Source of the DNA: Linepithema humile
Lineage: Eukaryota; Arthropoda; Insecta; Hymenoptera; Formicidae
NCBI RefSeq assembly: GCF_040581485.1
Contig: NC_090128.1
Span: forward strand, 17,538,931 to 17,602,930
DNA: 64,000 bases
Direction of reading: 5' to 3'
This document shows positions 1 to 11,558 of the stretch, one piece after another. Position 1 is the first letter of the stretch, and each line of letters opens with the position of its first letter. Below the pieces are notes generated by a model that was not told the origin of the DNA, did no database searches, and saw only the letters and a program-made list of their open reading frames with translations. The translations under genes and the position numbers were made by a program.

Positions 1-70
1 ATCTGTGCACTCGCGCACTAGGTCTCAAGCAGTAACTAGGTTAACCGTAATGTGTCTCTTTTTATTTTCA

Positions 71-226
71 GATGCTGTACTTCCACCCGCTTCTGGATCC
101 GCTGCTGCTTCCACCAGATAAGTATGACGAGATGTCATATAGTTTATTAATACTTATTTTTATTTGTACAGCCCTCTTCTCTCATCCCGCTCAAGGAGAT
201 TGAGGATTGTTTATAGGAGGGTTTAT
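71..226 (+). other. possible host exon remnants upstream of the hAT element
   Basis: A polypyrimidine tract ending in TTTTCAG at 60-70 is followed by a short open stretch, and a second acceptor-like TTGTACAG near 170 is followed by a short open stretch ending in TAG at about 224. The site where a donor is expected (about 116) reads ATAAGT instead of GTAAGT. This may be the 3' end of a gene running in from the left, but the exons are too short to identify and the phases do not join cleanly. Confidence 0.2.
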
Positions 227-335
227 AAATCACATACACTTTGCACATTTTTAATATAATAGATTAAAAATAAAAATTTATTAAAAAATAAAAAATAACA
301 TTGTGTATTGATTTATATAAATCCAGACTACGCTG

Positions 336-343
336 GTCACGCC
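336..343. repeat. left 8-bp target site duplication of hAT element (GTCACGCC)
   Basis: GTCACGCC directly precedes the element end CAATGCTGCC and is repeated exactly at 9489-9496 after the inverted end GGCAGCATTG. An 8-bp duplication is the hallmark of hAT superfamily insertion. Confidence 0.93.
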
Positions 344-1365
344 CAATGCTGCCAGAAACGAGCGGCGGCATCACACTAATACAACCGAGAACCGATGACG
401 TCACCCTATCCGTGTGAGCTCGACCCGGTCGACCAATGGAAGAGAACGCCGTCTCCCTTCCACCGAGCCGACGCAACAGACGATAAATGCTAAGAAGTAA
501 GTGTTTCTAAGGCATGTGGCTGGAATATGAAAAATCCCGTGTTCGAGATTTGCTTCTCGCAACTTTCTTTTCTTTTTTCCGCATTTGTTTCTAACAGTGT
601 AAATTATCAAATAATCTTTTTTTTGCTTAAAAAATAATAGTTTATATTTATTAATAATATTCGCATATGTTAAAACTAACAATTTTTGAAATAATTCAGA
701 TTTGCTATTGTCAATAGAAAAATGAAGTTATTTTGCAATATTGCAACAAAGTGTAAATTTAACATATACTATGTTCTTGCCATTCGCCTTATTCGTTTAG
801 CCATGCTTGCTTTGGCATTTATGTCTATCGACTCGAAAGATTTTACATACCTGTAAAACTTTTAATTATTTCCCAACTTACAATTAGTCACTCGCGTCCT
901 GATATTTTTTCTCCCGTTCAATAATTTTCTATTCGTACATTCGGAGAATCCGAATAGTGAGATCAATAATGTACTTAATTTTCGTACACTCTAGTATCTC
1001 AATCTGAGATCGGTGTACATTTTAACGTGTCAAATGTAGACGAATTATTTCTATATAAAAGATAATTAAAATTTTCACACCAACAATCTATGATATATGC
1101 TCCATATGCCATATTATATTTTATTCCATTTTTAATTATTTATTTTAAACTACTGCATATTAGCAAAAGTTACTGTACTATGGAGATGAGTGGAGGAGAC
1201 GGTAACATATATTATAAATGCAGTCAGATTTATTGTACTCTTGTTAAAATATTGTAAAAATAATGTATTATTAGTAATTATAATAGTATTTATTAGTAAT
1301 TATAATAGTATTATTAATAGTGGTCTTCCGCACCACCTTCGAGGTTCCACTAACGGCGCGTTAGG
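344..1365 (+). repeat. left terminal inverted repeat of hAT element
   Basis: This 1-kb segment matches the reverse complement of 8463-9488 almost throughout, with few substitutions and small indels. It contains no convincing gene of its own; the short open frames in it are mirrored in the other arm. The last codons and stop of the minus-strand Q/RGG reading frame fall at its inner edge. Confidence 0.92.
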
Positions 1366-1887
1366 CCTCTTCCGCCCTGGCCACCTTTCGGTCCCCACCC
1401 ACCTCTGCCACCCCATCCACCTCTGCCGTTCCATCCACCTCTGCCTCCCCATCCACCTCTGCCTCCCCATCCACCTCTGCCTCCCCATTCACTTCTTCCA
1501 CCTCGCTGGTGATACCAGCGAGCGCGAGACTTTCCGCCTCCTCTCCTTTTTTCTAAAAAATAAGCACATTTACAGATAAGTACTATATTAAATAAAACAA
1601 TCATGCATATAAATTAATCATTTAGTTACAAAAAATAAAATAAAATAATAATGTACCTCTTGTTTGTTCCTCCAGCTGCTGCTGCTCTTGGATATTTTCT
1701 GTGTTTGTATTTTGCTGCTGCTGCTGCTGCGTTGTTGCACCACTACTTATTAACACTACTTATTAATGCAGCTGCTGCTGCATTTGTACCAATTTTTCTT
1801 GTTGATGCAACATTTGTTGCATCAACTGTTGTACAGCAGCATCTTTCTCCTCCAGCGTCATACTTTCCACTCTTTGTGTCATGTCCT
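1350..1887 (-). pseudogene. Q-rich plus RGG/GGW-rich passenger protein of the hAT element (broken)
   Basis: On the minus strand a splice acceptor (TTTTGCAG, exon from 1887) is followed by an ATG-started frame rich in Q and E (TLEEKDAAVQQLMQQM), likely a coiled coil. It then enters glutamine runs. A 13-bp tandem duplication near 1750 brings stops, after which a Q-rich frame resumes to a donor at 1657 (G|GTACAT). The next acceptor, ending in TTTTAG before 1552, joins in phase to a C-terminal exon (1552-1350) with basic residues and repeats of GRGGWG, ending in TAG. RGG tracts usually bind RNA or DNA; the function here is unknown. It lies opposite the transposase, so it may be a second element-encoded gene or a captured host fragment. 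Confidence 0.5.
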
Positions 1888-2587
1888 CTGCAAAAATTAA
1901 TATATATTTATTAAATTAGTAATACATTTATGAGTTTAAAAAAAATAAAAACTGTTATATATGTATAAGAGAGGAGAAAGAAACTAAAGATTAAACATTT
2001 TGCTAACAAAATAAATAACATGAAAAACGGTAGAAGAATTATGAGCTACAGCTAAATAATATGTGTTAACCTTTCTTATATTTACAAAATTGTCTTTAAG
2101 AATATAAACAGTTGACTATTCGACCATTCTCAATATACATAAAATTAAAAGAATCAGCAATTTTAATATTCAAAATACATAAAATTAAAAATTTTAATCT
2201 TTAAGCAAGATTTAATGTAAATTTTTTTAAAAAGCTATGCTACTTGAGAAACTTGCAACATAGAAACAATAGATTGAGATTAGCAATTATTGGAGTAACG
2301 TTATATTATAATAAAGATCCTCTACGTAGAATAGAGAAAATATTAGGAATAAGAATAAATATTAAATATTAGGAAAATCAAATTGGAATTATTTTATTTG
2401 AAATAAGATAACGAAATGTATTAATTATTCCTAATTCTTAACACATAATTCTAGTCATAATCAATCTAGTCATCACTCTTATGCCGTTTTTCATATTATT
2501 TAATTAAAAATTTTATTTTTAATTAATAAATAATAATAATTTATATCTCTTATGATGATTTTAATAATAATTTAATTTTCTACTTAC

Positions 2588-2699
2588 CATCCATATTTCG
2601 CAATATTCTTCAAATCGACTTTTCCGTCAAGTGTATTAACTGATAAGGAACCGAAGGAACTAGTCTGATCTCTGTTTGTACGCGACTTATAAACACAAT
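2588..2699 (-). other. open minus-strand segment ending in a strong donor, possible upstream exon
   Basis: A frame of about 37 codons runs on the minus strand from the edge of the foldback element to a consensus donor (GGATG|GTAAGT at 2588). It contains DGKVDLKNIAKYG. Its phase does not join directly to the exon at 1887 without a stop, so either an intermediate exon is missing or this is a non-coding leader exon. Confidence 0.25.
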
Positions 2700-2702
2700 T
2701 GA

Positions 2703-3886
2703 GGACGCGGATCAACGAAATCGCTCTGCGCTCGAAATCGTGTAAAAATATCGTCTAAACGTCTCGAAGCATGAAAATTTTGAAAGTCGCAAAATTAATT
2801 TTTCTTAAACATAGGCTTGTAGAGAATGACGAGACGAAACTTTTTTCTATTTGCAGTTTTTTTGTTCGATGCTTATTTTTAATAATAAAAATAAAAAACT
2901 GAAAAATTTTTATTCCCAAATTCAATAAGATTTTAAGATATAAATCGTCGTAATTTTGCCAAATTTTGTTGAAATTGTTTAAAATTTGGTATACGCATGC
3001 AGTATAGTCTAGTGATGCCTACAAAACAATAAAGAGCTGAAAATCGCCTATTGTTTAATAATAATTAATTGCAAATTGAGGCCAATTGGTAACCACGTTT
3101 CTTTAGTTTCGCCGACAAAAAGTATCGAGGGAACTTGAAATTTGAAACAACTTCCAGTGAGACATTTGTTCCTCACTATTGAAGGAAGATTTCTGAAAAT
3201 TTTCAGATCGATTCATTGCAAATTTGCGGAAATATGCATTTTATAAGAAAACATGCGACGCCGTCGATGATAGGTCCGTGAGCGCTGAGCACCATCAGGC
3301 AGCATACTCGCCGTTCGGCTTTCAGCGGCATCGCATGTTTTCTTATAAAATGCATATTTCCGCAAATTTGCAATGAATCGATCTGAAAATTTTCAGAAAT
3401 CTTCCTTCAATAGTGAGGAACAAATGTCTCACTGGAAGTTGTTTCAAATTTCAAGTTCCCTCGATACTTTTTGTCGGCGAAACTAAAGAAACGTGGTTAC
3501 CAATTGGCCTCAATTTGCAATTAATTATTATTAAACAATAGGCGATTTTCAGCTCTTTATTGTTTTGTAGGCATCACTAGACTATACTGCATGCGTATAC
3601 CAAATTTTAAACAATTTCAACAAAATTTGGCAAAATTACGACGATTTATATCTTAAAATCTTATTGAATTTGGGAATAAAAATTTTTCAGTTTTTTATTT
3701 TTATTATTAAAAATAAGCATCGAACAAAAAAACTGCAAATAGAAAAAAGTTTCGTCTCGTCATTCTCTACAAGCCTATGTTTAAGAAAAATTAATTTTGC
3801 GACTTTCAAAATTTTCATGCTTCGAGACGTTTAGACGATATTTTTACACGATTTCGAGCGCAGAGCGATTTCGTTGATCCGCGTCC
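2703..3886. mobile_element. foldback element, copy 1 (long-TIR, non-coding)
   Basis: Left arm (2703 to about 3260) and right arm (about 3330-3886) are nearly perfect reverse complements, with outer ends GGACGCGGATC and GATCCGCGTCC. There is no coding potential. The centre is asymmetric and looks partly deleted compared with a second copy of the same family at 38257-39725. AATT-containing sequence flanks both ends, but I cannot fix the target duplication. Inserted inside the hAT element. Confidence 0.85.
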
Positions 3887-4366
3887 GCAATTTTACACAC
3901 ACAAGAACAGAATCACGTATGTATATACGGCAAAGCCCCCCCTTCCAAGCGGCTTTTTATATGTATGAAGTTATTGCACTTACTCTTCATTCCAAGATGT
4001 CTTCTAAGAAAAACTTTTCTCAGTCAGTTGTTGCGTTTTCGTGGAAGCGCGTGGAAGCTATCAAGAGACACGGTAGTGTCTCGCGCCATAAGTGATAACG
4101 TTATAACGCGTTTATTTGTTACAAATAGTGAGAATACAACTTAATTTAATTAATTAAGATTGTTGCCGACTATAATAGCACTTCAATAGACTATAATAGC
4201 AAGTCAATTTTTATACGTGCCTTGTAAAAACTTCGAGTTCAAGAAGGTAAAGCAATTGCAAGCATTTCACATATTTTATATGTAAGTACTTATATACATA
4301 TATATTTTCTTTTTTTATTTTTATTCCTTCTGTTCTGTAATTTTTTGTTAATATTTTTTATTTTAT
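3887..4366. other. leader region upstream of hAT transposase
   Basis: No gene is recognised. The stretch lies between the foldback element and the transposase ATG and presumably holds promoter and 5' UTR. An AAG|GTAAAG donor-like site sits near 4246. Confidence 0.3.
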
Positions 4367-5287
4367 ATGGAAATGTGTGAACAGTTAAGAAAAAAATCAA
4401 AGCGAAGCTTTCTAGACGCTTGGCTTAGTGATGATAGATTTAAATCTTGGATACGCAAAGTATCTAATAATGATAGTCTTTTTCATTGTATCATGTGCAA
4501 TAAAGATTTCTCGTGCAATACTAACTTATTAAAACATGCAAATTCTGCGTGTCATAAAAATAATATTAAAAAGAATACATCATTGAATGATACAGTATTA
4601 AATGATAACGATGTAAATTCCAACATAACAAATTCAAGAAAATACCAACAATTTCGACAACAATGGTTAGATATTGAAGAATTTCGGCCATGGCTACGCG
4701 AAGTGCCACATGACGTAAATTCATTCTATTGCTCATTTTGTAAAAAAACTATGGTTGGTGGCTTAGGACACATATATAGTCACGCAGAATCCAAAGTACA
4801 CAAAATATCTGAAAAAAATAATTTAGAAACGGATAAAAGTAACAACATAACGGATGAATTACTTTTGACGTTTGAAGAACGAAAGAAATGAGCAGAAATT
4901 CGATATGCCGCGTTGATCGTTGATAAAAATATTTCCTATCAAACAGCAACAGATATTCTTAGATTGTTTCAACAAATAGGAAAAGATTATAACGTATTAA
5001 AAAATATGACTATGGGTCGAACGAAATGTAAAAGTATTATTTCAAACGTGTCGGCTCCGATTGAGACGGACCGTGTGGTCAACTGTATTCAAAATACGAA
5101 ATTTTCCATTTTTATTGACGAAACATCCGATATTTGTAATGAAAAATGGATGACGTTTTTTGTGCGGTATGTTGATTCAGAAAATTTAGACGTACGTTCA
5201 CAATTGGTAAAATTAATTAATATAGATGCAAAAAATAGTAGCGCGGAAAAATTATTTAACGCATTTAAGTTAGAAATGTGGAGACTA

Positions 5288-6631
5288 CCCGAGTCGAAAT
5301 TTAGCGTCTCTTTTAATGCTCATACAGCCTATATGAACCTATTTTTACGGAATTAGAACCTAGAACTCCTCTTTTAAAACTTGATCTCCTATAATTTGAC
5401 GTTGAAATACTACTTTAAACCTATAGAGTCTCACAAAATAGATTGTATTACTGCGAGAACTCCTCCATTAAACCTCGAACTTTTATCTAGTATATATATA
5501 TACTAGATAAATTCGACCTATAAAAGTTATTATAATGTTTAATCATAAAGGAAAATATTTGATTCGTTGCATTTCCAACTTTTATTAATACTGATACCTT
5601 TCCGTTTCCTTCTTCAAAATAGTGATATGATATCTGAAAAAAATTCAACGCAAAAAAATTTTTTTAAATTAATTTTTTTATTAAATGTTAACTATTTTAG
5701 ATGTACTCGTTAAAATTCAAATAAAAATAAAAAACTATACGAGCAATATGCATAATGTGGTTGTATTTTGATTATTGCTTTATTAAGTGATACAATATTA
5801 TCAAACGTTTCAGTCTTAATTTGGACCTTTTTCTGTATAAGTATTTCTGTCTGAACTTGTTTTAACGCATGTTAACTATACTTAATAATATACTCTTAAC
5901 TATATGTATTACATATACTTAATAAATAATATTTAATTCAATAACTATTATGTAATGTTTTTAATATTTTATTTTATATTTAATATCTTAATTTAATATT
6001 TTTAATATAATCACAAAGGTATATGGATTTTCAGTACTAGTTTTATGATATTATCAAGAAATTCTAATGATTGCAAAAATCTTCACAATAATAAAAAAAA
6101 TTACTAACTATATAATTTTAATTGATGATAATTTTAATAGCATACAATTTTTAAAAATATCAGAAATCAATACTCAATAGTTGAATTTTGATATTATATT
6201 TTGATATTATCAAGAAATTTCTAATAATTACAAATTTTCAAAAGATAATAAAATTCAACTAAATGGTATTGATTGATGATATTTTTAAATTGTATGCTAC
6301 TAAAAATTATCGTTAATCAAAATTATAGTTAGTATTTTTTTTTATTGTGAACATTTGCAATCATTAGAATTTCTTGATAATATCATAAAAGTAGTGCTGG
6401 CAAAAAGAAATCTATATATTTTCAGGGTCTAAAGCGGGTCAACGGAGGGTTTTAACTAAACCCTACTTTGAAGCTTTAGCAGGAAAAAAGGAAATTTCGG
6501 ACATATTGTAGCGCCAAAGTAGGTGCTATTATATACATACGATACAATGCATAACATCTACTTTGACTCTCTTATGCCTACCTCAAAATAAAAGATTAAG
6601 GTTCAATATAGGTGCTAAATTTCGACTCGGG
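5288..6631. mobile_element. TA-flanked inverted-repeat element inside the hAT transposase
   Basis: Inverted ends CCCGAGTCGAAATTTAGC and its complement are flanked by TA at 5286-5287 and 6632-6633, as in Tc1/mariner insertions. The interior is AT-rich with no transposase. It interrupts the transposase codon-for-codon and so arrived after that frame was established. Confidence 0.82.
6034..6404. repeat. AT-rich palindrome nested in the TA-flanked element
   Basis: Sequence around 6040-6110 (TTTTATGATATTATCAAG) recurs inverted at 6340-6400, with pairing along both arms and a centre near 6220. Probably a further small inverted-repeat element inserted in the larger one. Confidence 0.65.
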
Positions 6632-8121
6632 TAAACATTCCATTCTTAAATATTATTGCTCTGTCGTGCGATAATGCATCCGTTATGATAGGAAAAAAGT
6701 CATCATTTAAAACAAAGCTAGTTGAGGTGTGCAAAAATTTATTAACATTTTCATGTCCGTGTCATTCTGCTGCATTGGCTGCGCATTCTGCATGTGCTAA
6801 ATTACCGGAATATTGCGAAGAATTTCTAAAAAAAATTGCAAGTTATATTAACGGTAGTCCTAAGCGTTCGGCTATTTTTCTAGAATTTACAGAATGTTTT
6901 CAAAGAACAAACCGCAAAATTTTAAGATTGGCTGATACACGGTGGCTTTCTTATCATACGTGTATTGAAAGACTTCTTGAGTTATGGGATACTATCAAAC
7001 ATTTTTTAACTAAAAGAGTCGTTGATGAAAAATCAAAATCTGGAGAAGATTTATTAAAAATAATGCAATACTTAGATGTAAAAGTATATTTCTTATTTTT
7101 AGAACATATTTTAGATTCTTTTAATTTATTTAATGCCTTTTTTCAAGCACTAGAAACGAGGATTCATTTATTACACCGAAAATCAGTAGAGTTTCTAACC
7201 ACAGTTTGTAAACACTTTCTAAAACCTGAGTTTTTAAAAAACGTATGCAATAATATTCAATTTTCTGACAAAAATAATCAAAAATCTTTAAATGAAATAA
7301 ATTTAGGATTAGAATGCGAAGAATACCTCGACGAACTGACAAAGAACGGATACTTAGACATAGTTGCGAATGTTCGAGAAAATTGTTTGCAATTTTATGT
7401 GACAGCTGCCGAGGAAATTAGTAAAAGATTACCAATTAATGACAAATTTTTGTCAAAATTGAAAGTTTTTGAATCAGACGTTGTTTTATTTGATTTTGAC
7501 AGAGAAACATCATTCAATGACGTTTCTTTTATCGTTCAAACTCTCGGTGGTTTTGACGAAAATGGTTTAAAAAAAGAATGGTTTATTGTACATCTCAATT
7601 TTACAGAAACAGAAAAAACAAATCTTAAAAAATTAAGTTTTGATGACATGTGGAAACAAATTTTACAAAGTAAAAGCTCCAGAGATCTTGTGAAATATCC
7701 AAATCTTAAATCCCTTATAAATTCTATTAGATCACTTCCAAATTCTAATGCCGATCCAGAAAGAATATTTTCAATTTTATCAGACATAAAAACGAAAAAA
7801 CGAAATAGCCTTTCATCCGTCTCTGTAAATGCCATTTGCGTTTTAAAATCAGCTTTGAACGCAAGAAAAGAATCTATTTTAGAGATCGAGATTAATGAAA
7901 AACATTTGTCTCTCATGTCATCGAACAAATTATATTCTACATGTCCTAAAAAACATAAAAGTTGTCTTAATCTACATGCTGCAGACGTTGATGATATAGC
8001 TGGTCCCTCAACATCTAATGATACGCAATAATAATGTTACAAATAAATAGTATTTTTTATATAACACAAAAAAGTAACTGCTAATTTTATTACAGAGGTG
8101 TAATAAGTTATTTGTCTGCAA

Positions 8122-8385
8122 ATGACATCACTTGTAAATGACAAGCGTAAAAAGAGTATTTTGTCTGCAAATGACACCACACTTGTAAATGACACGAGTA
8201 AAAAGAGTATCTTGTCTGCAAATGACACTACACTTGTAAATGACAAGAGTAAAAAGAGTATCTTGTCTGCAAATGACACCACACTTGTAAATGACAAGAG
8301 TAAAAAAAGTATCTTGTCTGCAAATGACACCGCACTTGTAAATGACAAGTGTAAAAAAAGTATTTTGTCTGCAAATGACATCACA
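8122..8385 (+). repeat. 51-bp tandem repeat, about 5 copies
   Basis: Units of 51 bp with the core CTTGTAAATGACAAG are repeated five times with few changes, between the transposase stop and the right terminal repeat. Because 51 is a multiple of three the array stays open in several frames, but I see no reason to call it coding. Confidence 0.85.
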
Positions 8386-8462
8386 TATGTATAAAAGAAA
8401 TATATAGAAAGATTAATGAAATGTGGTATAATAGGGCTCCTGGCGAAGGTCCACTAAAAAAA

Positions 8463-9488
8463 CCTAACGCGCCGTTAGTGGAACCTCGAAGGTGGTGCGA
8501 AAGACCACTATTAATAATACTATTATAATTACTAATAAATACTATTATAATTACTAATAATACATTATTTTTACAATATTTTAACAAGAGTACAATAAAT
8601 CTGACTGCATTTATAATATATGTTACCGTCTCCTCCACTTATCTCCATAGTACAGTAACTTTTGCTAATATGCAGTAGTTTAAAATAAATGATTAAAAAT
8701 GGAATAAAATATAATATGGCATATGGAGCATATATCATAGATTGTTGGTGTGAAAATTTTAATTATCTTTTATATATTAAGAAATAATTCGTCTACATTT
8801 GACACGTTAAAATGTACACCGATCTCAGATTGAGATACTAGAGTGTACGAAAATTAAGTACATTATTGATCTCACTATTCGGATTCTCCGAATGTACGAA
8901 TAGAAAATTATTGAACGGGAGAAAAAATATCAGGACGCGAGTGACTAATTGTGGGTTGGGAAATAATTAAAAGTTTTACAGGTATGTAAAATCTTTCGAG
9001 TCGATAGACATAAATGCCAAAGCAAGCATGGCTAAACGAATAAGGCGAATGGCAAGAACATAGTATATGTTAAATTTACACTTTGTTGCAATATTGCAAA
9101 ATAACTTTATTTTTCTATTGACAATAGCAAATCTGAATTATTTCAAAAATTGTTAGTTTTAACATATGCGAATATTATTAATAAATATAAACTATTATTT
9201 TTTAAGCAAAAAAAAGATTATTTGATAATTTACACTGTTAGAAACAAATGCGGAAAAAAGAAAAGAAAGTTACGAGAAGCAAATCTCGAACACGGGATTT
9301 TTCATATTCCAGCCACATGCTTTAGAAACACTTACTTCTTAGCATTTATCGTCTGTTGCGTCGGCTCGGTGGAAGGGAGACGGCGTTCTCTTCCATTGGT
9401 CGACCGGGTCGAGCTCACACGGATAGGGTGACGTCATCGGTTCTCGGTTGTATTAGTGTGATGCCGCCGCTCGTTTCTGGCAGCATTG
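8463..9488 (-). repeat. right terminal inverted repeat of hAT element
   Basis: Reverse complement of 344-1365 with minor differences. It ends GGCAGCATTG followed by the 8-bp duplication at 9489-9496. Confidence 0.92.
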
Positions 9489-9496
9489 GTCACGCC
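9489..9496. repeat. right 8-bp target site duplication of hAT element
   Basis: GTCACGCC, identical to 336-343. Confidence 0.93.
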
Positions 9497-11470
9497 GCAC
9501 ATGATAACACATAGTGACGCGTACTTAATACTAATCGCGATGACTCACTTGAGTCATGATCGCTTCGAATAAAAATGACTCGCCGAAAGAGCTCGAAGAT
9601 ACTCCCTCGGTGAGAGTTTCGGCATAAAAGCTTTTTTTTGGGTTATTCCGGTTTTCTTTTATACTTGAGATACGTGCGCTCCCTTCTCTTACTCCGTCGA
9701 CCAATCAGAGCTGGTCGCTATTGAAGCCAGAATCCTCCAATGAGAAAACGAGTTCCTCGGTTACCGACTTCAGGCATATGTCGGTAACATTATTAATGTT
9801 ATTCTTATTTATTGATTTATTTTAGATTTAACTTATGTACTACGTTTCTTAATATGTATTTAATGTACCGTAAATGCTAAAATAAATTAATCGTTGTCAG
9901 ATCGCATTCTGACTATTCGCTGACTAGCGCATATAACAAAATAATTTGTTTATCAATTCAATTGATTAATTTTGTTTGGAAAATACATACGGTTATGCTT
10001 CCGATTGGTAATTATTACCTTTTTATTATATTTTATATTACTTAGTTTTAACGACTTACTTGTCGAGGCTTGCCGCTACTTGTTGCGATTTACCTATTTT
10101 CTATCTTATGTTGTAATCTTATTTTTAAGGTAATAATTAGGTTACAGAGGTCCTTTGACATGTAAATATAGTTTTTATTTAATAAATATAAAATCTTACA
10201 TTTATCTTAAATTATTAATAATTCTAAGTTTTCAGGTCCGGGTTGTCTGCGCCCCTTTCCCGATTATCTGCTTCTCGGGCAGTAGTGATACCGGCTGCAG
10301 TGTGAGAGACACTTATTAAAAGACAGAACGACTCACGCTACTAGCCATGACCGGACGGCACTCTACGGCTATCCGAGAGGCGGCTTACAGTAAGTTGGCG
10401 TCTTCGGCGTCGTCAGAAGCGTCCTGGAGCTGGTCCTCACTTGCACGGCACACCGAACAGTGATTTCTCTTTCATCGGTACCTTGGTTCCTCGAATCCTG
10501 CGTTTCCTTTCCGCGCATCCTGCCGGTTTTCCGCAAAGGGGAACCCCTGAGAACTGCCCACAGTTCATCCAGAGCGCCCCCCCCCCCGCTTCCTGTGGCT
10601 TCTTCAAATTAGCCGATACCGGTCGGCATTGCTTTGATAAACCGATGCCCCCGGATAGGGCTGGTTAGGCTGGCAGGGCCATATACCGGCCCTTCCGGGT
10701 GCAGATCCTCGGAGCCCTCGGCGCCATCTGCAGCCGGGCGAGGTCCGCTACTGCGTTTCTATGCTCGTCTGCGGCTGAAATCAAGGCGGAGTTAGTTGAT
10801 AGGGTTTGGATGGCGGAGGCGACGGGGTTGCGGTATCTGACCTTTTTTCCGGCGGGGTCACTAGCATGTGACACCTGTTGGTGATCTCCCGGCGTCCGGT
10901 CTTCCTAGTGACGCTGCGTCTTCGTCCGAAGGCACAATGTACGCAACGCTGCCCGCACGGAGTCTCGCCTTATAAACTCAAATAACAAATAAAATACAAA
11001 AACGGAACGAAATACAGAATAATACACGATAAATGGGTGGAGTCTCGCGGATTGCTCTCTCAACGCGAGGAGCAACTCCAGAACCCTTTGCTTCCTCGGC
11101 CGGGCTATCGCCCTTGTGACGGCGCTCCAAAAACGTCACGTCACAACTTTCCCTTAACAGAGGAGGACCGAGGGGTTTCGGTTCCGATGAACGCCGGTGA
11201 CCGCCCCTTCGGTAGCCTTACCTGGGTGTTCTCACCACAAGACCGTAAAATTTGACAGCCCTTCGCCATACGTTTCCCCCTCCCCCTGCCCCGTTCGAAC
11301 TCCGCGTGCGACGATCCCGAGAGTTTATCCGAAACTCACGTCCACGCGAGGGTCGCGGTGTGTCTCCCGATTAACGGTAAGCTCACGCCTTACTACTAGG
11401 GAAAGGTAAGGAAGTAAACATGATTTGGTTTAACAAATTTATTTGTGCGCTACGGGCGTAGCGACTAGTC
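9497..11470. other. no recognised gene: AT-rich then GC-rich tract, possibly LTR or UTR of an old element
   Basis: 9497-10234 is AT-rich with no persuasive ORF. Composition changes sharply near 10235 to GC-rich DNA that runs to about 11420. Short open frames exist on both strands (for example 10665-10874 minus) but none matches a family I recognise. The GC-rich part lies downstream of the minus-strand gag-like fragment, so it could be the remains of the same retroelement. A homopolymer of about 23 A lies at 11475-11498. Confidence 0.3.
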
Positions 11471-11474
11471 GGTT

Positions 11475-11505
<31 letters not shown>

Positions 11506-11558
11506 AGAAGAGAATGGAACAAACAAAAACAAAAAACTATGGTTTTAGCTAGCTTAAC

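Larger units (their letters stand above)
4367..8031 (+). pseudogene. hAT transposase, interrupted by a stop and a 1.34-kb insertion
   Basis: The transposase would cut and paste the element. The N-terminus (4367-4891) has two similar C2-H2-type zinc-finger modules (CIMCNKDF and YCSFCKKT, each with downstream histidines). An in-frame TGA at 4889-4891 breaks it, then the frame continues with the first catalytic-Asp region (FIDETSDI). After the 5288-6631 insertion it resumes with SCDNASVMIGK (second Asp region), an RW motif (DTRWLSYHTC) and the C-terminal dimerisation region (NSNADPERIFS) to TAA. Without the insertion and one TA copy, the frame is continuous across the junction. The ATG at 4367 follows a long AT-rich leader. 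It resembles the ZBED/hAT-like transposases common in insect genomes. Confidence 0.85.
344..9488. mobile_element. 9.1-kb hAT DNA transposon with ~1-kb terminal inverted repeats
   Basis: The two ends are inverted copies of each other (344-1365 and 8463-9488), begin CAATGCTGCC, and are flanked by an exact 8-bp duplication. Inside lie a plus-strand hAT transposase gene (4367-8031), a minus-strand Q-rich/RGG-rich reading frame (1350-1887), a 1.2-kb foldback insertion (2703-3886), a TA-flanked insertion within the transposase (5288-6631) and a 51-bp tandem repeat (8122-8385). Terminal repeats of a kilobase are far longer than the 10-30 bp usual for hAT elements. A partial copy of the same family lies at 25377-27540. 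Confidence 0.92.

Noticed and set aside
8381..8638. Open frames starting METVTYIINAVRF-like at 8381-8638 and 1190-1579
   Set aside because: They are the same AT-rich terminal-repeat sequence in both arms with different ends; no selection for coding is apparent.
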